Assembly: GCA_947477885.1 (NCBI GenBank)
Contig: CANJUD010000003.1
Coordinates: forward strand, 151,774 to 215,773
DNA: 64,000 bases
Source of the DNA: Bacteroidota bacterium
GTDB taxonomy: Bacteria; Bacteroidota; Bacteroidia; UKL13-3
Direction of reading: 5' to 3'
Positions 27,734 through 35,666 of this stretch are shown here, one piece after another. The position numbers were made by a program, and so were the translations under genes. How positions within the stretch are numbered: the first letter of the stretch is position 1; the number at the start of each line of letters is the position of its first letter. Under the pieces are notes generated by a model. That model saw only the letters and a list, made by a program, of their open reading frames with translations, was not told where the DNA came from and did not search any database.

Positions 27734-27881
27734 TAGAGGAATAAGGAATAAGGAGTAAGTAGTAAGTAGTAAGGGATAAGGGATAAGGTGTCAAGTATTA
27801 CTGTTCTGCTGCACTAGTTAGTAATATAGAATTAGGCGTCAGCCATTAACCATTAACCACTGGTCAATAAAAATATATATA
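27734..27881 (+). repeat. Heptad-period tract with anchor motif upstream of the DUF6526 gene
   Basis: Directly after the E2 stop, 27737-27788 reads in 7-bp steps (AGGAATA-AGGAATA-AGGAGTA-AGTAGTA, then GGATAAG units). At 27831-27844 an anchor ATTAGGCGTCAGCC is followed by two CCATTAA heptads and a degenerate third, up to 15 bp before the next start codon. Confidence 0.8.
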
Positions 27882-28316
27882 ATGCAAACTCAAAACTATA
27901 ATAACCATCGCCAAAAAATAAAACCATTTGTATTATACTTATGTGCTTTATTGGTTTTAATTTTTCTTTCATCTGCATTTAGTTTGGGTTATAGAATATA
28001 TCATTGCGAAAAGTTATATGTATCAATTCATTTGCTAGGAATATCATTAGCACTTGTTGGTTTGTTTATATATAGTTATGTTAGGATATTTGCTTTACAA
28101 GACAGACTGATTAAACAAGAATTAAATTTTAGACATTATATATTATATAACAAAACATTGGACGAAAGATTAAACACTAGACAAATTGTAGCCCTAAGAT
28201 TCGCGTCTGATGCGGAGTTGCCTAGTTTGATAGAGCAAGCGATTAATGAAAAACTTTCCAATACTGAAATCAAGAAACGGATTAGCAATTGGGTGGGAGA
28301 TTACGGGAGAGTATAA
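27882..28316 (+). CDS. DUF6526 family membrane protein
   Basis: The 144-residue protein starts QTQNYNNHRQKIKP, has two transmembrane helices (about residues 16-36 and 45-67) and a cytoplasmic tail with LNTRQIVALRFASDAELPSL, KLSNTEIKKRISNW and a final DYGRV. This layout and these motifs are those of the DUF6526 family found in Bacteroidota, whose function is unknown. It is flanked on both sides by heptad-repeat tracts and appears to be a single-gene unit. Confidence 0.85.
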   Translation: MQTQNYNNHRQKIKPFVLYLCALLVLIFLSSAFSLGYRIYHCEKLYVSIHLLGISLALVGLFIYSYVRIFALQDRLIKQELNFRHYILYNKTLDERLNTRQIVALRFASDAELPSLIEQAINEKLSNTEIKKRISNWVGDYGRV

Positions 28317-28546
28317 AGTATATAGTATAAGGTATAAAGACGAAGGACATAAGATGAATGATGAATGGTGAGTGATGAATGATGAATGGCGGAGGCCAGA
28401 TAATAGATATAATAAATCAGAAGAACAATAGAAAAAATAACAATGTGGAAGTAGCGACAAAGTCTTTAATCTTTCGTCTTTATACTTTAATCTAGCAACA
28501 ACATGGAAGCAGCGGCAAATACTTTATACTATATACTTTCTACTAA
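28314..28546 (+). repeat. Heptad-period tract between the DUF6526 and fumarase genes
   Basis: 28314-28390 can be cut into successive 7-mers (AAGTATA-TAGTATA-AGGTATA and on to ATGATGA-ATGGTGA-GTGATGA). A second part, 28470-28546, continues in T-rich heptads (AGTCTTT-AATCTTT-CGTCTTT; ACTTTAT-ACTATAT-ACTTTCT). No ORF or terminator hairpin is evident. Confidence 0.8.
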
Positions 28547-28549
28547 ACA

Positions 28550-30079
28550 ATGACCACACTAGAACAAAGCATTTACGATTTAATCGTAGAAACGAGTACC
28601 AACTTACCTAGCGATGTGCGTAGGTCGGTTTTAAAAGCACATAACAGTGAATTAAAAGGTACCAAAGCAGGAATCGCACTCGATACTATTACCAATAATA
28701 TTGATATGGCTTGCGATTTGGTGGGACCCATTTGCCAAGATACCGGCATGCCCACATTTGAAGTAAAAACTCCAGTGGGTTTTGATCAGATTGAACTGGA
28801 AGAAGTAATTAAAAATATGATAGCACATGCTACCATACAAGGTAAACTTCGCACCAATTCTGTTGACCCAATTGACGGAACCAATACAGGAAATAATTTA
28901 GGACCCGGAACACCAGTTATACATTTCCATCAGCACCGCGAAGATTATATAGATATCCGTTTATTATTAAAAGGTGGTGGTTGCGAAAATAAAAATATTC
29001 AATATTCATTGCCCTGCGAATTGGAACATTTGGGAAAAGCAGGCCGTGATGTGGATGGCATACGCAAATGTATTATGCATGCAGTATGGCAAGCACAGGG
29101 TCAGGGCTGCTCTACAGGTTTTATAGGTGTAGGAATTGGTGGCGATAGAACAAGTGGTTATACACTTGCTAAAGAACAATTATTTAGAAGAGTGGATGAC
29201 GAAAATTCAGATCCAATATTGCGTGATTTAGAAACCTATATCATGGATAATGCCGATAAATTAAAAATCGGTACCATGGGTTTTGGCGGATTGGTAACTT
29301 TGCTCGGTTGCAAAATTGGAAAGTATAATAGACTGCCTGCATCGTTTTTTGTGAGTGTAGCATATAACTGTTGGGCATATCGCAGACTGGGTGTAAAGAT
29401 TAATGCAGCAGATGGATGTATTATAGAGTGGATGTATCGTGATGCAGATGAGCCTAAAAAATTATATGATGAATCAGCAGCTGAAAAAACTTCTGATATA
29501 AAAGTACATAGTTTAACACCGCCCATTAGTGAAGAACAAATACGCAAAATAAAAGCAGGTGATGTAGTAGAATTAAATGGTATTATATATACTGGCCGCG
29601 ATGCGATGCATCATTATATGTTGGAGCACGACGCACCTTTCGATTTGCATGGCGCAGTTATATATCATTGCGGACCTGTAATAAATAAAGATGCTGAAGG
29701 CAAATGGAAAATCACTGCGGCGGGGCCAACAACAAGTATCCGCGAAGAACCTTACCAAGGAACTATTTTGAAAAAAACTGGAGCTAGGGTAGTGATGGGC
29801 AAAGGCGGAATGGGCCCAAAAACTTTAGATGCGTGCAAAGAACATGGTGCTATATATTTGAATGCAATAGGTGGTGCCGCACAATATTATGCCCGCTGTA
29901 TTAAAGAAGTTGTAGACGGAAAATGTTTGGAATTTGGAACACCCGAAGCGATGTGGCAAATAGAGGTAGAAGGCTTTAGAGCAATATGTACCATGGATAG
30001 TCATGGTAACTCATTACACAAAGAAGTATTGGCTGATAGCGGAAAAGAACTTGAGCAGTTTGCTGATAAAGTTTTTTGA
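28550..30079 (+). CDS. Fumarate hydratase class I (iron-sulfur, single chain)
   Basis: It interconverts fumarate and malate using a [4Fe-4S] cluster. The 509 residues contain the alpha domain (GPICQDTGMPTFEV; GNNLGPGTPVIHFHQ; GCSTGFIGVGIGGDRTSGY) and the beta domain (GRDAMHHYMLEHDAPFDLHGAVIYHCGP; GPTTSIREEPYQGT; GKGGMGPKTLDACKEHG). These are the signatures of class I fumarase, unrelated to the heat-stable class II FumC. It is monocistronic and begins three bases after a heptad tract. Confidence 0.95.
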   Translation: MTTLEQSIYDLIVETSTNLPSDVRRSVLKAHNSELKGTKAGIALDTITNNIDMACDLVGPICQDTGMPTFEVKTPVGFDQIELEEVIKNMIAHATIQGKLRTNSVDPIDGTNTGNNLGPGTPVIHFHQHREDYIDIRLLLKGGGCENKNIQYSLPCELEHLGKAGRDVDGIRKCIMHAVWQAQGQGCSTGFIGVGIGGDRTSGYTLAKEQLFRRVDDENSDPILRDLETYIMDNADKLKIGTMGFGGLVTLLGCKIGKYNRLPASFFVSVAYNCWAYRRLGVKINAADGCIIEWMYRDADEPKKLYDESAAEKTSDIKVHSLTPPISEEQIRKIKAGDVVELNGIIYTGRDAMHHYMLEHDAPFDLHGAVIYHCGPVINKDAEGKWKITAAGPTTSIREEPYQGTILKKTGARVVMGKGGMGPKTLDACKEHGAIYLNAIGGAAQYYARCIKEVVDGKCLEFGTPEAMWQIEVEGFRAICTMDSHGNSLHKEVLADSGKELEQFADKVF

Positions 30080-30136
30080 TAAACACATACAACCAAAAAT
30101 AATGAGTGAGCGTTAAGAATATATATTAAATTTCTT

Positions 30137-30922
30137 TTGAAAAAGTCTGTACACATATTTATATATATAATTGCAACTATTTTATTTGCAAATTCAAACA
30201 TATATGCCCAACAAAAAAAACCATTAGTACGACCCAATAGGGCAGTACAATATTTATTTCAATACACCCCAATAAAACCCATGGGCGAAATGGGCAAAAA
30301 ATTTGGCATCATGAATACTATCGGATTTGGTGTGGGATTTAAATCGAATAAGCGTTGGCAATTTGCAACCTATGGAAGGTTTATGTATGGTAATAGTGTA
30401 GTGATGGTAAATCCGCTACAATATATTAATACTATTGATGGCGATATTATTAATGCAGATGGTTCTTTAATTCAACCCCGATATTATGCAAGGGGTATGC
30501 AAATTATGGCAGAGGTGGGTAAAGTTTTTTTGCTGAACCCCAAGCGAAATACAGGAACAGGAATATTGCTCAGTTTTGGTGGTGGTTATGTGCAGCACAA
30601 GTTGCGAATAGAAATTCCGGGCGAAGGAGCACCGCAACTATATCCCGATTATAAACATGGATATGATAGATTTCACAGTGGATTTTGTATGAGCCAATAT
30701 ATAGCCTTCCAATATATGGATCCCAAAAACAGAACTGTCAATTTTCAAATAGGATTGGAGCTCAACGAAGCATGGACCATCAACCGCCGTGGATTTAACT
30801 ACGACGAAAGACAATATGATACCAAAACTAAACGTGATTATTTCCCCGGCATCAGGTTTTGCTGGTTTATCCCGAAATACTTGAAAGGGTTTCAGGATGG
30901 GGATGGGTATCGGTGGAAATAA
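30137..30922 (+). CDS. Secreted or outer-membrane protein of unknown function
   Basis: I do not recognise the family. A signal peptide of about 24 residues (KKSVHIFIYIIATILFANSN, cleaved after IYAQ) is preceded by a TTG start at 30137. The mature 235 residues are rich in Gly and aromatic residues with amphipathic strand-like stretches (GFGVGFKSNKRWQFATYGRF, GILLSFGGGYVQHKLRIEI, MSQYIAFQYMD, NFQIGLELNEAW). This is compatible with a small beta-barrel. It sits 57 bp after fumarase and could share its transcript. Confidence 0.65.
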   Translation: MKKSVHIFIYIIATILFANSNIYAQQKKPLVRPNRAVQYLFQYTPIKPMGEMGKKFGIMNTIGFGVGFKSNKRWQFATYGRFMYGNSVVMVNPLQYINTIDGDIINADGSLIQPRYYARGMQIMAEVGKVFLLNPKRNTGTGILLSFGGGYVQHKLRIEIPGEGAPQLYPDYKHGYDRFHSGFCMSQYIAFQYMDPKNRTVNFQIGLELNEAWTINRRGFNYDERQYDTKTKRDYFPGIRFCWFIPKYLKGFQDGDGYRWK

Positions 30923-31338
30923 AAACTTATATTTTAACTCAAAGTTGTCGACGTTCTACAAGAACGGTGACTTAATATAGAATGAAGGATTTGCAATCCA
31001 TCAACCCAAGCACACTTATTAATTATATACAATTGTTTCAACTATCCCCTCCGTGGTAGATGTATCGCCGTTCAAAAGAACGGACTTTATTAAAAGTCAC
31101 CGTTTTGCAAAACGGCGACAACAGGTTAGGCAGTTTTTATTTTTGTCAAAAATAAATTTGCATTTGTAATCTGGCAACCCTAGCACCTCTCTTAAATTAT
31201 ATATATTGTTTCAATAAACACAAAGTAGGCAATTGTGCGAACACGATTTTAAAAATTAAAGGATTAGCATGATTATTATAATATAATTCATTAGTCTTTC
31301 ATCTTTTGTTTTTCGGGATGATGATGAGTTTAATATCA
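30923..31338. repeat. Long intergenic region with a cluster of palindromic repeats
   Basis: No gene is seen in this stretch. One 30-bp-class element occurs three times: 30944-30975 (plus), 31065-31090 (plus, shortened) and 31091-31122 (minus). Each contains its own hairpin (CCGTTCAAAAGAACGG; the perfect 16-bp CCGTTTTGCAAAACGG). The last two face each other and could form a large cruciform. A lone TAAATTTG lies at 31153. Confidence 0.75.
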
Positions 31339-31339
31339 C

Positions 31340-31370
31340 AAAAAAAAGCCCGAATTCTCATTCAGGCTTT
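31340..31370 (-). terminator. Rho-independent terminator of secG
   Basis: On the minus strand, AAAGCCTGAAT pairs with ATTCGGGCTTT (one G-T pair), followed by a run of T residues. It lies 20 bp past the secG stop. Confidence 0.85.
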
Positions 31371-31390
31371 TCTATTAAAGATATTTTATA

Positions 31391-31717
31391 TTAAGGAGTT
31401 GCAGGTGCTGGAGCTCCAGGTGCGGCAGGAGGTGCTGCAGGTGCGGCAGAATTATCGAAATGGTCTTTTACTTTGGTGTCGAAACCTTGGCCTTGGTCGG
31501 GTTTGCTAAAGCTGGTGCCTAGGCAAATTACGAAGATACCGATGACAACACCCCAAGTGATTTTTTCAATAAGGTCACTGGTGCGCTGTACACCCACTAT
31601 TTGTTGTGGGAAATTGAAGTTGGCAGCAATGCCACCACCTTTAGGATTTTGAATCAATACCGCCAATATTAATATAAAGGAGATGATGATAAGTATGATG
31701 CATAAAAAAGTAAACAT
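31391..31717 (-). CDS. secG: Protein translocase subunit SecG
   Basis: The 108-residue protein has two transmembrane helices (residues 2-20 and ~52-70) separated by the conserved cytoplasmic loop LIQNPKGGGIAANF. It ends in an Ala/Pro-rich tail (APAAPPAAPGAPAP). SecG aids SecYEG-dependent export, the first step for the T9SS cargo in this window. It follows the acidic repeat protein by one base, so the two are translationally linked, and ends at a clear terminator. Confidence 0.94.
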   Translation of the reverse strand: MFTFLCIILIIISFILILAVLIQNPKGGGIAANFNFPQQIVGVQRTSDLIEKITWGVVIGIFVICLGTSFSKPDQGQGFDTKVKDHFDNSAAPAAPPAAPGAPAPATP

Positions 31718-31718
31718 A

Positions 31719-32984
31719 TTATTCTAAGTTATTATCGGTTTTAATCTTTTTAATTTGGGTTGCAAATATCGTAAACTTTTCTGGGAATCTCAAACTTAAT
31801 TTCTCATAAATTTTTATGGCTTTTAAGTAGTTGTTTTGCTTCAGTGCAATCTTTGCAAGTGTTTCAGTAGCAAGGTTTTCATCTGGCTCCAAGCTTTTCT
31901 TGGCTGCCTTTGAGGGATTGAAAAACTCTGTTTTAGGTCGGCTAATGGTAGGATTGGAGCTGATGAACTTTTCCAAAATCTCGTCACTGAAAGTAGGTTT
32001 TGGAGGTTGAATGGGTTCTTGCTTGGCAATACTTAGCTGGGATTGCTCATTGCTTTTTTCTGATGATTGAGAAGGTATTATATAATTAGTTTCGGGTTGT
32101 TTTAAAGTGCTATTGTCGGTTACATCACCAAGGAAAACACTGTTACCCGATGATGATGTTTGCCTGAGCCAATCGGTGAAAGCTCTTTGTGCAATTGGTT
32201 CTTCTGCGATAGGTTCGTCAATTATAACTGCTTCTACTTCTATCTTAACTGGCAATTCCTCTATAATAGTTTCTTCAACAATAATATCTCCTGTAGTGAT
32301 ATCTTCTATAATCAGTTCTTCTGTAACTGTATCTGCAACAATAGTTTCGTCTGCAATAGTCAGTTCTTCTGTTACAATATTAGATATGATAATTTCGTTT
32401 TCAATTATTTCTTCAACAACAGAATCTGTTATAATAGTTTGCTCCTCTATAGTTTCTGCTGTAATGATCTCAGTAATGTAGATTACACCTTCGGGCAGTT
32501 CAGGAGCTACGGTCTCTGGTTCGGCTGGTATGTCAATAGCTTTAGCGGTTATTGGAGTTTCTGTTTCAGCAATAATCTCTGCTTCAGTTTCTATAATACT
32601 TTCTGTTTTTTCTTCTGGAATTTCTTCCGCGGTTTCCGCGGCAACTAATATCACTTCTTCAATCACTTCAATTGGTTCTGCTTCTTGCTCAATCGGTTCA
32701 GCAACAGTTTCAGCAACTGGGAAAGCTATAGCCTCTATCATCACTGGCTTGCTTGCCGATTTCAATAAACTATATAATAGTGAACGATTGGGTGCATATA
32801 ATGCCGCTAGTTTCAACTGCTTTTCAAAAGAATAATTATCTTGGTTTTTTAAACACTTAGCCAATAGCAAATGGGCCGCCTGAAAATACGGGTAGTCTTT
32901 GATAAGCCCACGCAACTGAACCTCGTCATGCAAGTTCAGGTTATCGGGGTATTGGGTGTATTGGTAGAATTGCCAGGAGTTCAT
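31719..32984 (-). CDS. Acidic repeat protein with C-terminal TPR-like segment
   Basis: The 421-residue protein has no signal peptide. Residues 1-90 are helical (YTQYPDNLNLHDEVQLRGLI, AAHLLLAKCLKNQDNY). Residues ~95-265 are low complexity, almost only E, I, V, T and A, in irregular repeats around EEII and TEEL. A hydrophilic segment with DWLRQTSSSGNSVFLGDV follows. The C-terminal ~45 residues (LATETLAKIALKQNNYLKAI, YEKLSLRFPEKFTIFATQ) form a TPR-like helix pair. It is the gene upstream of secG, one base apart. The function is unknown; a scaffold or assembly role is only a guess. Its ATG is 3 bases from the long heptad array. Confidence 0.8.
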   Translation of the reverse strand: MNSWQFYQYTQYPDNLNLHDEVQLRGLIKDYPYFQAAHLLLAKCLKNQDNYSFEKQLKLAALYAPNRSLLYSLLKSASKPVMIEAIAFPVAETVAEPIEQEAEPIEVIEEVILVAAETAEEIPEEKTESIIETEAEIIAETETPITAKAIDIPAEPETVAPELPEGVIYITEIITAETIEEQTIITDSVVEEIIENEIIISNIVTEELTIADETIVADTVTEELIIEDITTGDIIVEETIIEELPVKIEVEAVIIDEPIAEEPIAQRAFTDWLRQTSSSGNSVFLGDVTDNSTLKQPETNYIIPSQSSEKSNEQSQLSIAKQEPIQPPKPTFSDEILEKFISSNPTISRPKTEFFNPSKAAKKSLEPDENLATETLAKIALKQNNYLKAIKIYEKLSLRFPEKFTIFATQIKKIKTDNNLE

Positions 32985-32987
32985 ATT

Positions 32988-33547
32988 AGTGGTCAGTAGT
33001 CAGTGGTCAGTAGTCAGTGGTCAGTAGTCAGTGGTCAGTAGTCAGTAGTCAGTGGTCAGTAGTCAGTAGTCAGTAGTCAGTAGTCAGTAGTCAGTGGTCA
33101 GTAGTCAGTGGTCAGTAGTCAGTAGTCAGTAGTCAGTAGTCAGTGGTCAGTGGTCAGTAGTCAGTAGTCAGTGGTCAGTGGTCAGTAGTCAGTGGTCAGT
33201 AGTCAGTGGTCAGTAGTCAGTAGTCAGTGGTCAGTAGTCAGTGGTCAGTAGTCAGTGGTCAGTAGTCAGTGGTCAGTAGTCAGTGGTCAGTAGTCAGTGG
33301 TCAGTGGTCAGTGGTCAGTAGTCAGTGGTCAGTAGTCAGTAGTCAGTAGTCAGTGGTCAGTGGTCAGTGGTCAGTAGTCAGTGGTCAGTAGTCAGTAGTC
33401 AGTAGTCAGTGGTCAGTAGTCAGTAGTCAGTAGTCAGTAGTCAGTGGTCAGTGGTCAGTAGTCAGTGGTCAGTAGTCAGTGGTCAGTAGTCAGTAGTCAG
33501 TGGTCAGTAGTCAGTGGTCAGTGGTCAGTGGTCAGTGGTCAGTGGTG
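32988..33547. repeat. Long heptanucleotide array, about 80 units of (A/G)GTCAGT
   Basis: A 560-bp tract in perfect 7-bp register. GTCAGT is constant and only the first base of each unit alternates between A and G, in an irregular order. It fills the gap between the stop of the 650-residue T9SS gene and the ATG of the acidic repeat protein. Immediately beyond, 33561-33594 continues in ACTGATT/ACTGGCT-type heptads of the opposite strand sense. Confidence 0.97.
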
Positions 33548-33586
33548 GTTGCCGTATGGCACTGATTACTGGCTACTGATTACTGT

Positions 33587-35539
33587 TTACTCAACAATAA
33601 ATTTCACAGTTTTTAATATTTCAGTATTATACAATTGAAGCATATAAACACCTTTTGAAAAGCTTTGCAAATCGATGGTGTTGAGGTTGCCTTTTATATT
33701 TTTTATTACTAGTTCTTTTCCTTGCAAATCGAATACAGATAAGGTGAAGGTATTGGTATTATTAGGAGTTTGAATATATAATATATCTTTTGCAGGATTA
33801 GGATATACGCTCATTTCTATATTATTTTTTACTTGCGAAATTCCAGTATTTAATTTTACTTCTCCGCTAATTCCCAAACTCTGATTATAATAACTTCCTG
33901 ATGGAGTTTCTTCCAATAATACCGCACGAACCATATAGGCATTGTTGCCATTTTTAGGTGTCATATCTGTATAGGTGTTACCGATAACTGGGCTTGTGGT
34001 GATTTGTTTATACATACCCAATAAACTATCTGCACGAAATAGATGATAACCTATTACACGGCTATCAGGCGATACTTTCCAGCTTAATACTGCTTGTTGT
34101 CCATTAGTGCTTGCTTTTACTGCAAGCAGTGATGGGGGCTGCACATACTGCATACGTAGAGACGGATCGCCCATCAATGATATATGCACAAAACCATTTC
34201 CATAACTGTATCCATTTGAATAAGTTCCAGTATTGTTCATGGCCAAATTAGCAGAGAAACCTATATTATTTCCCAAAGCCATATGATGAAATTGCCACCA
34301 AGGGCGACCCGCCCACACATTGGTAAGTATGCTAGAATAAGGCGATGCCAAAGGACCGCGAAGGAAACTGTTTTGTACATCCCAATCGCCAAAATAACTG
34401 CCGAATAGCATAGAGAATGTGCCTAAAATAGTATCATACTTAAAACTATCTTGATTGCCCACACCGCTTGCTCCTTGGTACCAGCCACCTCCAGTGCCAT
34501 AGCTCCATAAGTAGGGATGTGTTTTCATGGATTCGAAATATTTGCCATTGGCATAATTGTTCATTCCAATGAGTGGAGCAAAGTTACGCCAAGCATTGCC
34601 CGCAAATGCTTCGCCACCAAAGTACCCAAAGTTGTCGTCAATTACTGCATACATTTCAGGTTTGGTATTTCCCATTTTAAAAGTATGGGCTTTCGCTAAA
34701 TATTTTTGCATCAATTCAGTTTCAGTTTCACTAAAAACTGTAAAATCGCCCAAGTATACACGGCCTACTTGCAGCTCGACCAATCCCGGAAAAGCACTAA
34801 GGTCGAACTTACCATCTTTGGGAACATTCCTATTTTCGGCACGGCTTGCATTACTATTGTTCACGCTATAGTCCAACCATGCTTGATCCATATCGGCATA
34901 ATATCCATCGGCTGGCCAAGCACCTAAGTGGTCGGGATGGCCATCAGGATTTATATTTCCTGAATAGGGGATAGGCACATGGCCCAATAAATATATAGCT
35001 TTCATATCGGCACTGTAGATCGTCCACATATCGTCGAGCAAAGCTTTTATAGAATCTACTTTTCCATTTGAAGGCACATCTATGCGGTGCACAAACCAAC
35101 CATCAGCTACCAAATCGGCTTGCAAATCAGCTACTTCATTACTGAGCGATGCCGCCATTTGTTTTTCGCAAATTAAAACCATACGACCACGATATCCTAC
35201 CGAGGGTATTTGTATGCCGGCATTGATAAATCCTACGCCATTAACACCTCCAGTGTATTTCACCACTTCATATTCGTAGGCTTTGCCCACAACTATATTG
35301 GTATCTTTATAAGCAGTATCTGTTTTTTTGAGTGTTTTTATTTTGGTAAAACCTCCCGCCGCATTCACTTTGTATATATAATAACTATTACAATTGGTAT
35401 CAGGCCACCACTGCAAGGTAATGCTGTGGTTGGCTGAATCGGTAATGGCTATAAGTTCAACAGCCACGTCCCTAGATACTTGAGCCATTACGGCGGTTTG
35501 AATTAATAGAATGATAAAGAGTATATTGAGTTTCTTCAT
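33587..35539 (-). CDS. T9SS-secreted protein with C25 (gingipain)-like fold lacking the catalytic His and Cys
   Basis: The 650-residue protein has a signal peptide (1-19, ending AVMAQ) and an FN3-like domain (~25-110). A central domain (~125-460) has the layout of peptidase C25: YLLGHVPIPYSG, PADGYYADMD, VELQVGRVYLGDF, then SYGTGGGWY and FGSYFGDWD. In C25 proteases the last two positions carry GHGS and an Ala-Cys; here both catalytic residues appear to be missing, so I predict a non-proteolytic relative. A second FN3 domain and a T9SS type A sorting domain (YPNPAKDILYIQ, GVYMLQLY) follow. A TATATTTG -7 box lies 23 bp before the start. Confidence 0.85.
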   Translation of the reverse strand: MKKLNILFIILLIQTAVMAQVSRDVAVELIAITDSANHSITLQWWPDTNCNSYYIYKVNAAGGFTKIKTLKKTDTAYKDTNIVVGKAYEYEVVKYTGGVNGVGFINAGIQIPSVGYRGRMVLICEKQMAASLSNEVADLQADLVADGWFVHRIDVPSNGKVDSIKALLDDMWTIYSADMKAIYLLGHVPIPYSGNINPDGHPDHLGAWPADGYYADMDQAWLDYSVNNSNASRAENRNVPKDGKFDLSAFPGLVELQVGRVYLGDFTVFSETETELMQKYLAKAHTFKMGNTKPEMYAVIDDNFGYFGGEAFAGNAWRNFAPLIGMNNYANGKYFESMKTHPYLWSYGTGGGWYQGASGVGNQDSFKYDTILGTFSMLFGSYFGDWDVQNSFLRGPLASPYSSILTNVWAGRPWWQFHHMALGNNIGFSANLAMNNTGTYSNGYSYGNGFVHISLMGDPSLRMQYVQPPSLLAVKASTNGQQAVLSWKVSPDSRVIGYHLFRADSLLGMYKQITTSPVIGNTYTDMTPKNGNNAYMVRAVLLEETPSGSYYNQSLGISGEVKLNTGISQVKNNIEMSVYPNPAKDILYIQTPNNTNTFTLSVFDLQGKELVIKNIKGNLNTIDLQSFSKGVYMLQLYNTEILKTVKFIVE

Positions 35540-35562
35540 GTATAAAATGGTTTTGGAGTTTG

Positions 35563-35570
35563 CAAATATA
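35563..35570 (-). promoter_or_regulatory. Putative -7 box of the C25-like T9SS gene
   Basis: The minus strand reads TATATTTG, an exact TAnnTTTG match, 23 bp before the ATG at 35539. Confidence 0.5.
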
Positions 35571-35666
35571 ATTGATAAGCTACTTGAAAACTAGAAGGAC
35601 GAAAACCTAATTGAATTTTTTTTAGTATGAAAATAAAAAAGCAGTTCGATAATACAAATGAAAAAA

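Noticed and set aside
32107..32835. Plus-strand frames opposite the acidic repeat gene
   Set aside because: They arise from the E/I/V/T repeats of the minus-strand gene, and the products are low complexity.
32988..33547. CRISPR array
   Set aside because: There are no unique spacers, the period is only 7 bp, and no cas genes are nearby.
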